Assembly: GCF_000145235.1 (NCBI RefSeq)
Contig: NC_014391.1
Coordinates: 6,806,501-6,870,500 of the forward strand
Length of the DNA stretch: 64,000 nucleotides
Origin: Micromonospora aurantiaca ATCC 27029
GTDB taxonomy: Bacteria > Actinomycetota > Actinomycetes > Mycobacteriales > Micromonosporaceae
Reading direction: 5' to 3'
The position numbers were made by a program, and so were the translations under genes. The notes under the pieces were generated by a model. That model ran no database searches. It was not told the origin of the DNA and saw nothing but the letters and a program-made list of their open reading frames with translations. This document shows, in pieces, positions 41,975 through 51,182 of the stretch. Each line of letters begins with the position of its first letter. Within the stretch, counting starts at the first letter, position 1.

Positions 41975-43180
41975 TCAGTGCGCGGGGACGCTGGTGGGTG
42001 TTGGCGTCGCGGGCCGGGGTCGCGGGATCGGTGGCGGTGCGGGGGCGGCGGCGAGGTCGGCGACGAAGGCGTCGATCTGTCCTCGGGTGATGCCGGGCAT
42101 GCAGATGAGGTGGCTGGTGTCGCCGTCGGTGGCCAACAGCCACTTCCTGCGTACCTGCCCGGGTGGGGTGGGTAGGACGACGGTGAAGGCGTGCGGGTGT
42201 CGCCAGGCGGGCCAGCCGGCGGCGTTGAGCCGGTCGGTGGTGTAGGCGGCGAGGCGGCGGGCTGCGGTGGCCCGCCACCGGTGCCCTTCGCGGCCGTGGG
42301 TGGCGATGGCGTGCCACAACAGCGCGGCAGCCAGCCCGCACCGAGAACCGGTAATGGTGGTGTCCGCCATGGCGGTGTAGGCGACACGGCTACCGTGAAT
42401 GCGCAGGTGGTCGCGGATGAGCACGATCCCGCACGGGGTGGGAACGCCGAAGAACTTGTGACCCGATACCGCAATGCTGCTGATGCCGCTGGCGTCATCG
42501 AGGCGCAGCCGCCCGTCGAGGGCCAGGGGGATACCGGACAGGGCGGCGTCGACGTGCAGGTGCCCGCCCGCGTGGTGCTCGTCGAGGACCGCGCGGATGC
42601 GGCCGGTGTCATCGACCGCCTCGGTCATGGTGGTGCCGGCGGTCGCCACGACGATGGCGGGCCAGCGACGCCGCCTGCGTAGCTGTGCGGCGAGGTGCGT
42701 GTAGTCCATCTCCCCGTCGGGCTGCGCGTGAACGGAAACGCCTCGGGCTCCGAGCAGGCGCACCACCTTCGGTACGGAGTAGTGGGCGGCGGTCGAGTAG
42801 TAGATGCGGGCGGTGGGGTCACGCCGGTGCGCGGCGTGCAGGGCGGACAGGTTGCCTTCCGTGCCGCCGCTGCTCACGTAGCCCCACCGGTCGTCGGCGG
42901 GCATGGCGAGCAGGTCAGCGACCCAGGTGATCACCGCGCGTTCCAGGGCCCGCGTGTGGGCCACGCCGCCGGTGTCGGTGGGGTCGCCGATGTTGTTCCA
43001 CAGCCTGCCGCCGAGGCGGGTCATGACCTCGGTGTGGTCGAGGTCCACGGCGCCGGGGAATCCGATGCTCGTGGCCGCCGCGGCGTCGGCCTCGCGTACG
43101 AGGTGATCGAGAACGGCCGTGATGTCGATCTGCGCGCGGCTCAGGTCCGCGGCGTCAGGGAGGTTCAGAGTGTGGGTCAC
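41975..43180 (-). CDS. PLP-dependent histidine decarboxylase-family enzyme
   Basis: 401 aa. GTG at 43180 overlapping the previous stop. Clear family blocks: 'WGYVSSGGTEGN' (99-110), 'YYSTAAHYSVPKVVRLL', 'HLHVDAALSG' (cofactor Asp211), 'SIAVSGHKFFG' with PLP-Lys242, 'TITGSRCG' and 'RKWLLATDGDTSHLI'. The pattern is closest to bacterial pyridoxal histidine decarboxylases (about 380 aa), but related decarboxylases share most blocks. Followed by a Pro/Thr-rich tail. Likely product histamine or a similar amine. Confidence 0.88.
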   Translation of the reverse strand: MTHTLNLPDAADLSRAQIDITAVLDHLVREADAAAATSIGFPGAVDLDHTEVMTRLGGRLWNNIGDPTDTGGVAHTRALERAVITWVADLLAMPADDRWGYVSSGGTEGNLSALHAAHRRDPTARIYYSTAAHYSVPKVVRLLGARGVSVHAQPDGEMDYTHLAAQLRRRRRWPAIVVATAGTTMTEAVDDTGRIRAVLDEHHAGGHLHVDAALSGIPLALDGRLRLDDASGISSIAVSGHKFFGVPTPCGIVLIRDHLRIHGSRVAYTAMADTTITGSRCGLAAALLWHAIATHGREGHRWRATAARRLAAYTTDRLNAAGWPAWRHPHAFTVVLPTPPGQVRRKWLLATDGDTSHLICMPGITRGQIDAFVADLAAAPAPPPIPRPRPATPTPTSVPAH

Positions 43181-44223
43181 GCCGGCAGCCCGTGAAGGTG
43201 CGCGGTGAGGGTGTGGTGCAGCGCGCCGAGGTGCCGCCACACCGCTCGGGTGGCGTCGTCGCCGTCCTCGGTGAGGTTCTCGTGCCGGTTGTAGTAGGTG
43301 ACGCGGTCCGGGTCGAGGGTGCGGTTGCAGCGGATGCCGTCCACGCCCAGGCACGCGTGCGGGTCGCGGTCGATGTGCAGGGCGGTGCCGTCGGTCAGCA
43401 GCACGTACGCCTGACCTTTGAGGTCGAAGACCGACAGGCGGTGTCCGGTGGCGGGTAGGTCTCGCAGGGTGTGGGCGAGCTGGTACCAGCGGCCCTGGTC
43501 GGAGTCGAGGGTGCTGACCCCGGCACCGACGTAGGTCGCGTGCTCGGGCAGGCTCATGTCCCCGCCGTTGACCATCGAGCCCTCGGGGCCGAGGGGATGC
43601 CAGCGGCGCCGCGCGGAGGCTGCGCGGGTGATGTTGTCCCGGGCTACGCCGTCGAGGTCCGCCAGCAACCTCGGGAGGTCGTCCGCGTCTGGGGAGGCCA
43701 GCCACAGCCGGTAGGCGGTGTGCAGCCGGTAGCCGTGGGGCTCGCCCGGCGCGTCGGAGACGAAGAACAACACCACCCCGTGCGGGCCGAGCGCCTCACG
43801 CCCACCGAACCGTTGATCCGCCTCGACCATGTGACCGGTGTTGATCCGCTTGCACCGGTACGCGACCTGCTTGCGCAGGTCGGCCCAGCGGCGGACCTCC
43901 GGCGGCACCCTGTCATCGACAGGCACGTGCTCGTACGGCGGAGCCGACACGGTCGGGTGCATGGGCTGCGCGGACGGGGGCGGGGGAAGCATGGTCTCCG
44001 GCGTTCGCGAGTAGTCGGCCGGCATCCGCGCCGTCCCGTAGCCGGGCCCCGGCGCGGGGGCGGTAGGCCCCGGCGGGTGAGCGGCAGGCCCTAACCCGTA
44101 CGCCGGGTGTTCCATCGGCACGGCGGGCGGTGCCGTCTGCGGGTGCTCCGGTCGCCATCCGGCTTCGGCTTGCTCGACGCTGTAGTGCCTGCCTGGAGGC
44201 GGTGTGGCCGCGTGGGTCATCAT
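43177..44223 (-). CDS. Hypothetical protein with proline-rich N-terminus
   Basis: 348 aa. ATG at 44223 or 44220 (AAGGGGG upstream). Residues 1-110 are Pro/His/Tyr-rich and probably disordered. Residues ~110-348 form a soluble domain ('RRWADLRKQVAYRCKRINTG', 'HGVVLFFVSDAPGEPHGYRL', 'LDSDQGRWYQLAHTLRDL') of no recognised family. Coupled to the decarboxylase by GTGA and 13 bp from the permease stop, so it belongs to the pathway. Confidence 0.75.
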   Translation of the reverse strand: MMTHAATPPPGRHYSVEQAEAGWRPEHPQTAPPAVPMEHPAYGLGPAAHPPGPTAPAPGPGYGTARMPADYSRTPETMLPPPPSAQPMHPTVSAPPYEHVPVDDRVPPEVRRWADLRKQVAYRCKRINTGHMVEADQRFGGREALGPHGVVLFFVSDAPGEPHGYRLHTAYRLWLASPDADDLPRLLADLDGVARDNITRAASARRRWHPLGPEGSMVNGGDMSLPEHATYVGAGVSTLDSDQGRWYQLAHTLRDLPATGHRLSVFDLKGQAYVLLTDGTALHIDRDPHACLGVDGIRCNRTLDPDRVTYYNRHENLTEDGDDATRAVWRHLGALHHTLTAHLHGLPA

Positions 44224-44236
44224 CGTCGCCCCCTTG

Positions 44237-45697
44237 TCAGATCGAGACGCTGATCGCGTCGGGAACGGCGTGCGTGCTCGGGGTGCCACGGCCGATACCG
44301 GCGTAGACGTCCGGACGGGACTGCCGCAGATGCCCCGCCCACACCCCGCCGAGGACGGCGGTGGCGGCGAGGATCGTGGGCAGCAGGAACGGATACAGCG
44401 AACCCGGCGCGGCACCGAGCAGGGAGCCGGCGTTGCCGACCATCAGTCCCAGCAGCACCAGCCCGCCCAGCACCCCCAACGCGGGTGCGAGCCGCCACTC
44501 CCACGCGCCGGCCTGTGGGCCGCGCACGCTCGCCGGTGCCACCATCGCCGCGACAGAGGCGGCCAGCAGCAGGCACAGCAGGCCCATCGCCCCCAGCGTC
44601 GACAGCCACGTGAACATCACCGCGATCGGCTCAGCGCCAGCTAGCGCGAACGCGCCCACCACCACCGAGGCGATGGCTGTCTGCGTCAACGAGCCGCCGC
44701 GCGGCGCGCTGACCCGGGCCGTGCTGCCGGTGCGCGCGAGAGCGGCGGGCAGGACGCCTTCGCGCGCCAGGGCGAACACATACCGGGCGACAACGTTGTG
44801 GAAGACCAGCTTCGAGGTGAGGATCGCGAGGATCAGGACCAGCTCCGCGAGCACCACCCACCCACCGCCGAGGCGTTCCAGGATCGAGAACGGCAGCCCT
44901 GCCGCCGGGTTGGCAGCCACCTCGCCGACGGCGTCGGGGCCGACCGCCACGCCCATCGCCCACGCCGCGAGGGCGTACACGCCGCCGAGGACGACCACCG
45001 CGCCGATCGTGGCCCGGCCTACCGACCGGCGGTCGACGGCCTCCTCGACCATCGATCCCGGGGCGTCAACGCCCATCAACGCCGCCACGCAGAAGGCCAC
45101 CGCGCCGCCGACGCCGCTGACCGCCAGCCCCAAGGCGTCGAAGCCCGCCCACGACAGCCCGCTGTCAGCCGGCTGCCCCACACCTGCAAGGACGAACGCG
45201 GCGACGATCAGCAGCGACACCGCCAGCACGGCCACCAGGACCCGGGTGGATAGCACGATCGCCCGCGTACCGAAGGCCCCGATCACGGCCAGGGCGAGGC
45301 CCGCCCACACCCACCAGGCCCCACCGAGTTGCCCGGCCAGCGTCGCCCCGACCAACCCGTACAGACTGATCTGAATAGCGTTGTAGGCAACCAGGGCGAC
45401 CAGGCCGGCGGCGACACCCCAGCCGCGCCCGAGGCTGTTGGCGAGGATGCCGTAGTAGGCCGCCGGGTGTCCCACCTGCCGGGCCATCGCCGTATACCCC
45501 ACCGCCAGCAACGCCACCACCGCCGCGACGAGCACGAACACCAGTGGCAGCGCCGTCACCCGCGTGGTCGCGTAGGTGGCGACGATGCCTCCGGCGAGCA
45601 CCACCGTCGGCGCCGACGCCGCCGCCCCGAACACCCACAACCCGACAGGAGTCAGCGTTCGTCGGGCGAGCGCCACCTGCATGTGCGTCGAGCTCAC
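44237..45697 (-). CDS. APC-superfamily amino acid permease
   Basis: 486 aa. GTG at 45697, in a GTGA overlap with the small gene upstream. About 12 hydrophobic segments; 'FGAAASAPTVVLAGGIVATY' near the N-terminus matches the first unwound helix of APC carriers, and 'MGVDAPGSMVEEA' their helix 6. Next to a decarboxylase, the natural guess is substrate import or substrate/amine exchange, as in histidine/histamine antiport; export of a cluster product is another option. Confidence 0.85.
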   Translation of the reverse strand: MSSTHMQVALARRTLTPVGLWVFGAAASAPTVVLAGGIVATYATTRVTALPLVFVLVAAVVALLAVGYTAMARQVGHPAAYYGILANSLGRGWGVAAGLVALVAYNAIQISLYGLVGATLAGQLGGAWWVWAGLALAVIGAFGTRAIVLSTRVLVAVLAVSLLIVAAFVLAGVGQPADSGLSWAGFDALGLAVSGVGGAVAFCVAALMGVDAPGSMVEEAVDRRSVGRATIGAVVVLGGVYALAAWAMGVAVGPDAVGEVAANPAAGLPFSILERLGGGWVVLAELVLILAILTSKLVFHNVVARYVFALAREGVLPAALARTGSTARVSAPRGGSLTQTAIASVVVGAFALAGAEPIAVMFTWLSTLGAMGLLCLLLAASVAAMVAPASVRGPQAGAWEWRLAPALGVLGGLVLLGLMVGNAGSLLGAAPGSLYPFLLPTILAATAVLGGVWAGHLRQSRPDVYAGIGRGTPSTHAVPDAISVSI

Positions 45698-46074
45698 CGC
45701 TGCCCCCGCTCCACCAAATCCGGGCAACACGAGAGCCGGCAGCCATCCACCGGATGCCTGCTCACGTCCGCCGCATTCGCTGGGACGAGAAACACCGCCG
45801 CCGGACGTACCGGGCCGCCGCGCCAGTAGCTCCGGTCACGGTCGAGCCGCCGCTGCGCGGTCTCGACATCGGGGGTGAAGCCGAACAGGTCGTGAGAACC
45901 ATTGGCCCACTCCCGTCGGATCGCATACCCCCACGCGAACTCGTCCGACGTCACGTCTCCCGCGTCCGTCACGGCGGCATCGACACGCGCAGAGGACGGC
46001 CAGGGTGGCAGCCACCGTCCGGCGTTGCACCGTGGCGGGGCCAAGGCTCGTATACGGGTCAGAGCGGACAGCAT
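45694..46074 (-). CDS. Small hypothetical protein heading the amine-pathway run
   Basis: 126 aa. The ATG at 46074 has AAGGAGG. Contains 'AWGYAIRREWANGSHDLFGF' and 'RDRSYWRGGPVRPAAVFLV', a compact layout seen in small actinobacterial proteins of unknown role. Coupled to the permease. First gene of the coupled run. Confidence 0.7.
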   Translation of the reverse strand: MLSALTRIRALAPPRCNAGRWLPPWPSSARVDAAVTDAGDVTSDEFAWGYAIRREWANGSHDLFGFTPDVETAQRRLDRDRSYWRGGPVRPAAVFLVPANAADVSRHPVDGCRLSCCPDLVERGQR

Positions 46075-46163
46075 GAGGGATGCCTCCTTCGATAGCAGGG
46101 CGCGAAAGGGTGAGCCAGCGAGGTCATCGCCAGCAGGTGCTCAACCACGGGGTGGTCGGACGA

Positions 46164-46853
46164 TCAGGGAGAACGAGGTGACGCCGGCACGGCACGACGA
46201 CGCAGCGGCATAGCGGAGCGATGCGCGCGCACGCGGCACGGCAACCCGTCGGACCGACGGTCGCCAGGAGCAGGCCGCCACATCCGCCACAGCGCCGGAC
46301 CGCCGGGCTCCAACAACACCGGCGACCGCGGCTCATACCCGAGCCGAGCGAACACGCTGTCTCGCGGCCGGGCACCGCTGACCTCCGCGTACGCCGGCAG
46401 CCCCTCCGCGTCGAGCCTGCGGTGATAGCTGGCCAGCAAGGCACCTGCAGCACCGCTCTGCCCGGGACCAGCCGCGAGATGAGCCAGGTAGTGATGCGGC
46501 GTATGCGGAAGCACCGCATCGACGTAGGCGTGCAGCAACGCGAACCGGGGTGCGTGCGATCCGAGGATCCGTTGCAGGTCGTACACCCACCACGCAGCCG
46601 GCACCGGCGGCTCCAACCGCGAATACCAAACCGCTACAGCGGAGTGGTCGTCGGTCGCGGCAACCTGGCCCTCGTCCAACCCGCGCGTCAGCACAAGTCG
46701 TGCGTAGCGGCGCAGAACACCGGAACGCTGACCTGCATCCGGGACCAGCCAGGCGGCCGTCGGTTGGGCCAACAGCGCATCCATCACGACCCCCGACAGC
46801 GCCTCAACGTCCTCACTGGTCGCGCTGCGGACCGCCGTCCCCGAAGGCATCAT
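46164..46853 (-). CDS. GNAT-family acetyltransferase
   Basis: 229 aa. The ATG at 46853 overlaps the flavohemoprotein stop (ATGA). Acetyl-CoA-binding stretch 'HYLAHLAAGPGQSGAAGALL' (the Q/RxxGxG/A-like loop is diverged) and the late strand 'LPAYAEVSGARPRDSVFARLGYE' fit GNAT enzymes. The last ~30 residues are a basic extension without domain character. In this context an amine or the peptide could be the acceptor. Confidence 0.8.
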   Translation of the reverse strand: MMPSGTAVRSATSEDVEALSGVVMDALLAQPTAAWLVPDAGQRSGVLRRYARLVLTRGLDEGQVAATDDHSAVAVWYSRLEPPVPAAWWVYDLQRILGSHAPRFALLHAYVDAVLPHTPHHYLAHLAAGPGQSGAAGALLASYHRRLDAEGLPAYAEVSGARPRDSVFARLGYEPRSPVLLEPGGPALWRMWRPAPGDRRSDGLPCRVRAHRSAMPLRRRAVPASPRSP

Positions 46854-48055
46854 GTCGCGTCCCTCGCGGATCGGCTCGGGCCGCTGTTTCCATCATCCGC
46901 GTCCGCCACCTCCGACTCGGCAGCGTGTGCCACCCGTTGCCGGGACATCCGCCGGGCCGAATCAAGCGCGCGCTGAAAGGTTGCGGCGACGTGCAGACTT
47001 TCCGACGGAACGCCCGCCGGGGGGAGACGTTGCTGCGCCGCCTCGATCAACCGCGATGAGCCGCAGACGTAGACCGCCTGCCCCGGCTGGTAGTGATACA
47101 GCGCCGCGCTGAGCAGATCCCCTTGCGCCGCCGGCTCAACATCACGGTCGTCAGAGAACGCCAACACCACCGTCAGCCAGTCACCATGCGCCTGCTGCAG
47201 CTTGTCCAACGCTACCGCGTCGTAGAGATCGGGCAGCGTCCGCGCACCCACCACCAAGGTCACCCGTCGCCTGATTGGTGATGCGGCGACCTGTTCAACC
47301 AGCGCGCGCAGCGGCGCAAGACCCGTGCCACCTGCCGCCAACAGAAGGTCAGCATCACCGGCCCGCTCCAGCGACAGCCCGACATCGAGCGCCGGCCCCA
47401 GCCACAGCACCTCCCCCGGAGTCACCCGCTCGACGAGCACCGAGGAGACCAAACCCTCCGGGACCGCACGCACGTGAAACTCCACCGTGCCGTCCGCACG
47501 AGCGGGATTCGCCGGCGAAAACCACCGCCACTGCCCCGCCACCCGAGGTGTGCATACGGGCATGGCCTGACCAGGCAAAGAACGAACGCGACGCGCTGGC
47601 CGAACAGTCAAGACCGCGACGCCGTCAGACGCGGCCTCGCACTCCAACACCTCGGCGACCGTCACGTGCGGCCCATCGCCCAACGCCCCCGCCGCCCGCT
47701 CAGCCAGACGAAGCACCCGGCGGCAACCCACCTCCCAGTAGCCGGCCAGATCCGGCTCCCAGCTCGCACCCCCGAACCGCCGCACCGTATCCACCATCGC
47801 CGCCGCAACCACCGTGCCGTGATACGGATACAGCCCGAGACGCCGGTACATCCGACCCAACACTGACAACGCAGCACGCCGAGCGGCTGGATCTCCGCGA
47901 CCAGCCACCATCTGCCCAAGCGTCGAGAAAAACATCGGCGTGAGCTGCTGCGGAAGAAAACGTGCGCTCCTGTCCTCCATGAACGACCAGAAGTGATCAC
48001 TGGCGCGACCGTGAGCGGCCAAGGCGACTGCCCACGACAACTCGAGGTCAGCCAT
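46850..48055 (-). CDS. Flavohemoprotein (globin + FAD/NAD reductase), divergent type
   Basis: 401 aa. ATG at 48055 with a weak ribosome site. N-terminal ~130 residues are globin-like with the probable proximal His79 ('LYPYHGTVVAAAMV'), but the distal region is unusual. The reductase part has 'RWFSPAN' (FAD, RxYS-like), 'LLLAAGGTGLAPLRALVEQV' (NAD) and 'QAVYVCGSSRLIEA'. A long polar tail follows. May detoxify NO or act as an oxygenase/electron donor. Second flavohemoprotein of the window; coupled to the GNAT. Confidence 0.85.
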   Translation of the reverse strand: MADLELSWAVALAAHGRASDHFWSFMEDRSARFLPQQLTPMFFSTLGQMVAGRGDPAARRAALSVLGRMYRRLGLYPYHGTVVAAAMVDTVRRFGGASWEPDLAGYWEVGCRRVLRLAERAAGALGDGPHVTVAEVLECEAASDGVAVLTVRPARRVRSLPGQAMPVCTPRVAGQWRWFSPANPARADGTVEFHVRAVPEGLVSSVLVERVTPGEVLWLGPALDVGLSLERAGDADLLLAAGGTGLAPLRALVEQVAASPIRRRVTLVVGARTLPDLYDAVALDKLQQAHGDWLTVVLAFSDDRDVEPAAQGDLLSAALYHYQPGQAVYVCGSSRLIEAAQQRLPPAGVPSESLHVAATFQRALDSARRMSRQRVAHAAESEVADADDGNSGPSRSARDAT

Positions 48056-48428
48056 CGCTCAAGCCACCTGCGAGGCGAAGACTGCCGAGCCGCTCGCCGG
48101 GTGGTGCAAACCTCAGACACCGGCGCATGTTTGACCTCGCCCTCCTCAGCCTTACCGCACGCTCTGGCTCAACCGGATCAGGTGCTACACCGCAAGCGGC
48201 TGACTGCGACCGATGAGCCAAAGGAGCGTGCGGCCGCCCACCACTTACAGCGACTGAACGACGCCGGAGCGGATTGCCTGTCCAGCAAAGCCGAACGACC
48301 CAAGCAAATCGATGTCTGACTTGTTGTCTCGCTGTTGTCTCATCACCAGGGCCAGGCAGTTTCCGCAGTTGGCAGCCCTTCTCACGGGTTGGTTCGGGCT
48401 ACAGTGACGCGATGACCGGGGAGGTAGC
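48056..48428. other. 373-bp divergent promoter region
   Basis: No gene seen. It lies between the flavohemoprotein (minus) and the XRE regulator (plus). Contains the tandem TGTTGTCTC repeat at 48322-48341. Confidence 0.55.
48322..48341 (+). promoter_or_regulatory. Tandem TGTTGTCTC repeat
   Basis: Two 9-bp direct repeats 11 bp apart (one helical turn), 88 bp before the regulator start. Candidate operator for the 48429 protein. Confidence 0.45.
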
Positions 48429-49772
48429 ATGACGCGAGCCCCATCGCCACGGGCCCAGCTTTTGGTGCATCCGTTGAGCTACGTTCGAGAGCAGCGGAAC
48501 TGGACGCAGCAAGACCTTGTCAACGTCATCGCGCGTCGCCTGAACACCGCCGCTCGACGGGAGAAGGCGTGGCGCTGGGAGCGGTGGGGCGTAGTCCCGG
48601 ATGAAGATTCACAGCTTGCACTGGCAGACGAACTCGGCATCGATCGGCAAACCGTCAAGGCACTCGGGTGGCCGCAATGGCTTCCGAGTGGACCAGCGAT
48701 CAGCGCCTCGGCGCCATGGACTGTGCAAGGAGCAGTGGCTCTGCTCGACGACACCGCGGGACCGGCAGTGCTAGATCGCCGAGGCTTCTTGATCATGCAA
48801 GCCGGGCTCGCGGCGGCAATCGCTGAGCGTTGGCTTGCGGTCGAGCCACCAAGGGTCAATGCAGCGCTCCAGGGAGGCCGGGTCGACGCTGATTTGCTCG
48901 ATTGCTTCGAACAACGACTCCCCGCGCTGCGGCGCATGGACGCAAGCCTCGGCGGCGGCAGCGTGCGGTCACTGGTTGACGCAGAACTCCGACTGGTTAC
49001 GGATCTGCTGAACCAAGGTAGCTACTCCGAGACGGCGGGGAACCGCCTGCTTTCCATCGCCGCCGAGCTGGGCCGGATCGCAGGCTGGGCGAGTTTCGAC
49101 GCCGGCTTCCATGCCGCCGCCGAACGCTACTGGTTCGCGGCCCTCCATGCTGCACATTCGGCATCCGACCGCGCAGCCGGGGCGAACATCTTGAAGTGCA
49201 TGAGCTTGCAGCGAGTCGATACTGAACGACCCACTGAAGCTTTGCGCCTGGCCGACGCTGCGCGCGCTGGCGCGAGACACGCGCCAGCGCGCGTACGGGC
49301 CATGCTCACGACGCGACTAGCCCGTACCCACGCTGTACTTGGCGAGTCGCTGGCGTGCGAGAAACGGCTGGTGGAGGCCGATGCAGAGATGTCGCATGCC
49401 GATGAAGAGCCTAGCCCGGCCTGGGCCAGCTATTTTGATCACGCAGAGTACTCCGCTCAGGTCGCAGCGTGCTATCTCCTGCTTGAGCGCCATCGGGCGA
49501 GCGACCACTGGCTTCAGCAGACGCTCGCTCTTCAACCTGCTGAACGCAGCCGAGATCGCGCCACCTATCTCATTTGGCGCGCCGAGTCGGTCCTCAACCT
49601 CGGGGACGTCGACCACGCATGCGCGCTCGTATCTGAGGCAGCTCCGGACGTCACTGCAACTCGATCGGTGCGCAACCACCGCCGATTGCTGGACATCCAC
49701 GGCCGCTTGACGGCGCATCGGCACCCTGCCGCGCGAGCGCTGGACGAGCGCGTGCGTAGTCTGCTCGCATGA
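48429..49772 (+). CDS. XRE-type regulator with TPR-like sensor domain
   Basis: 447 aa. The ATG at 48429 has GGGGAGG 5-6 nt upstream. N-terminal helix-turn-helix ('YVREQRNWTQQDLVNVIARR', then 'RREKAWRWERWGVVPDEDSQ'), then a helical-repeat domain (~140-447) like the peptide-sensing regulators of actinobacterial clusters. GC content seems lower than that of the neighbours. Divergent from the 48055 operon and coupled to the dehydrogenase. It may control either side. Confidence 0.83.
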   Translation: MTRAPSPRAQLLVHPLSYVREQRNWTQQDLVNVIARRLNTAARREKAWRWERWGVVPDEDSQLALADELGIDRQTVKALGWPQWLPSGPAISASAPWTVQGAVALLDDTAGPAVLDRRGFLIMQAGLAAAIAERWLAVEPPRVNAALQGGRVDADLLDCFEQRLPALRRMDASLGGGSVRSLVDAELRLVTDLLNQGSYSETAGNRLLSIAAELGRIAGWASFDAGFHAAAERYWFAALHAAHSASDRAAGANILKCMSLQRVDTERPTEALRLADAARAGARHAPARVRAMLTTRLARTHAVLGESLACEKRLVEADAEMSHADEEPSPAWASYFDHAEYSAQVAACYLLLERHRASDHWLQQTLALQPAERSRDRATYLIWRAESVLNLGDVDHACALVSEAAPDVTATRSVRNHRRLLDIHGRLTAHRHPAARALDERVRSLLA

Positions 49773-50476
49773 GTAAGGTCGGGCGAGTTGCGGTGGTGAC
49801 CGGCTCCAATCGCGGTCTGGGTAAGGCCATCGCCTACGGCTTAGCCCACAAGGGCGTGCACGTGGTCGTTACGGCTCGCACCGAGGATGCCGCTGAGCGG
49901 GCGGCTGACGAGCTACGCGCTGACGGCTTGTCCGCGTCCGGCCACCAGTTGGACGTTGTGGACCCCGCTAGCGTCGCTCGTGTCATGGCAGACGTCGGAT
50001 ATGAGCACGGGCGACTGGACATCCTCATCAACAACGCAGGCATTGCTATCGATCGCGGCCAAACAGCGTCCCGCGCCGATATGGAAAAGGTGCGAGCCAC
50101 TCTTGACACCAACGTCATGGGAGCGTGGCGTTGCTGCACCGCAGCCATTCCCGAAATGAAGAAGAATGGTTACGGAAGAATTGTCAATGTCACGAGCCAC
50201 ATGGGCACCTTCGGCGAGATGGGGCCTGGCAGCGTCTCCTACCGGGTATCCAAGGCGGCCGTGAACGCCTTAACCTGCATTTTGGCAGCCGAACTGAAGG
50301 ATGACGGGATCCTCGTCAACGCCGCTTCACCGGGGAAGGTCGACACCCGGCTGGCGTATGGCAAGGCCACCCACACGCCGAAGCAGGCAGCGGAGACCTT
50401 CGTCTGGCTCGCCACCCTTCCTCCTGACGGTCCTACCGGGGGCCTCTTCTTTCAGCGTGAGATCCTCGACTGGTAA
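49769..50476 (+). CDS. Short-chain dehydrogenase/reductase
   Basis: 235 aa. ATG at 49769 overlapping the regulator stop. Classical SDR: 'VVTGSNRGLGKAIAYGL' (NAD(P) site, 8-24), 'DILINNAGIA', Ser in 'VNVTSHMGT' and 'YRVSK' catalytic Tyr/Lys, 'NAASPGKVDTRLA'. Complete. Substrate unknown; its link to the regulator suggests a regulated oxidation or reduction, possibly carbonyl or tailoring chemistry. Confidence 0.9.
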   Translation: MSKVGRVAVVTGSNRGLGKAIAYGLAHKGVHVVVTARTEDAAERAADELRADGLSASGHQLDVVDPASVARVMADVGYEHGRLDILINNAGIAIDRGQTASRADMEKVRATLDTNVMGAWRCCTAAIPEMKKNGYGRIVNVTSHMGTFGEMGPGSVSYRVSKAAVNALTCILAAELKDDGILVNAASPGKVDTRLAYGKATHTPKQAAETFVWLATLPPDGPTGGLFFQREILDW

Positions 50477-51020
50477 CTGCCGCACGCCGTCGGGGGACTG
50501 CCGAAGTGCTGCGCGAGGCATTCGATACCACCAACCAGCAGCGCATACGAGCCGACAAGATCGCGCGTGGTCAGCAGGGGGGGCCAGTAGTGCATGTGGA
50601 TCGCCGCGGCGAGTGCCCGCATGTCGCCGTCGGCGAGGCTGGTGAGTCGGGCTACGCGTCGGAAAACGCCCCGTCGACCTGCGTCCAGTCGGGGATGGGC
50701 GCACCGAGATAGGTGTCCACCGCCCCGGCCAGCGGCAGCGCGAACAAATGCTCCTGCCCCTCGACCCTCGCCATGACCTCCGGAGCCACCTGGCAGCGAC
50801 GGTCGGTCACCAAGGTCAGCAGGGCGCCGAACATCGCGCACGGCCGACCGTGTTGAACTGCTCCGACGGCGAACCCACACGCATGTAGTGCAGGACCGTC
50901 ACCGACTGGATTTGCTCACCCGGAACTTCAGCAAGCCCTGCCCCTCCGCGGCGGGCAACCGTCTCCGTCCGCGGCACCATCCCCGAGTGGATCATCTACT
51001 GAATCTCGATGGTAGGTGGC
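50477..51020 (-). pseudogene. Decayed gene with at least one frameshift
   Basis: Protein-like text is split over frames. From ~50880 to 50655 one frame reads 'AVGAVQHGRPCAMFGALLTL' then 'GAPIPDWTQVDGAFSD' and stops. The next frame reads 'RVARLTSLADGDMRALAAAI', 'HYWPPLLTTRDLVGSYALLV' and 'GGIECLAQHFGSPP'. One missing T in the run near 50663-50668 joins them. A further frame upstream ('VPGEQIQSVTVLHYMRVG') suggests a second break. No family recognised. Probably a relic. Confidence 0.45.
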
Positions 51021-51182
51021 GTGCTCTACGAGACGCGCAGCAGCAGGCCTTCATCGTAAGCCGGGAGAATCGCTGATATCGGAGTGGGCATTTGTGAAGA
51101 AGGCCGGGACGTGGTTCGCGAGAGCGTTCCCGGCCAGGCTCCGGGCGGTAAGCAGATCCCGTCCGCTGGAGGGAGCATCGGC

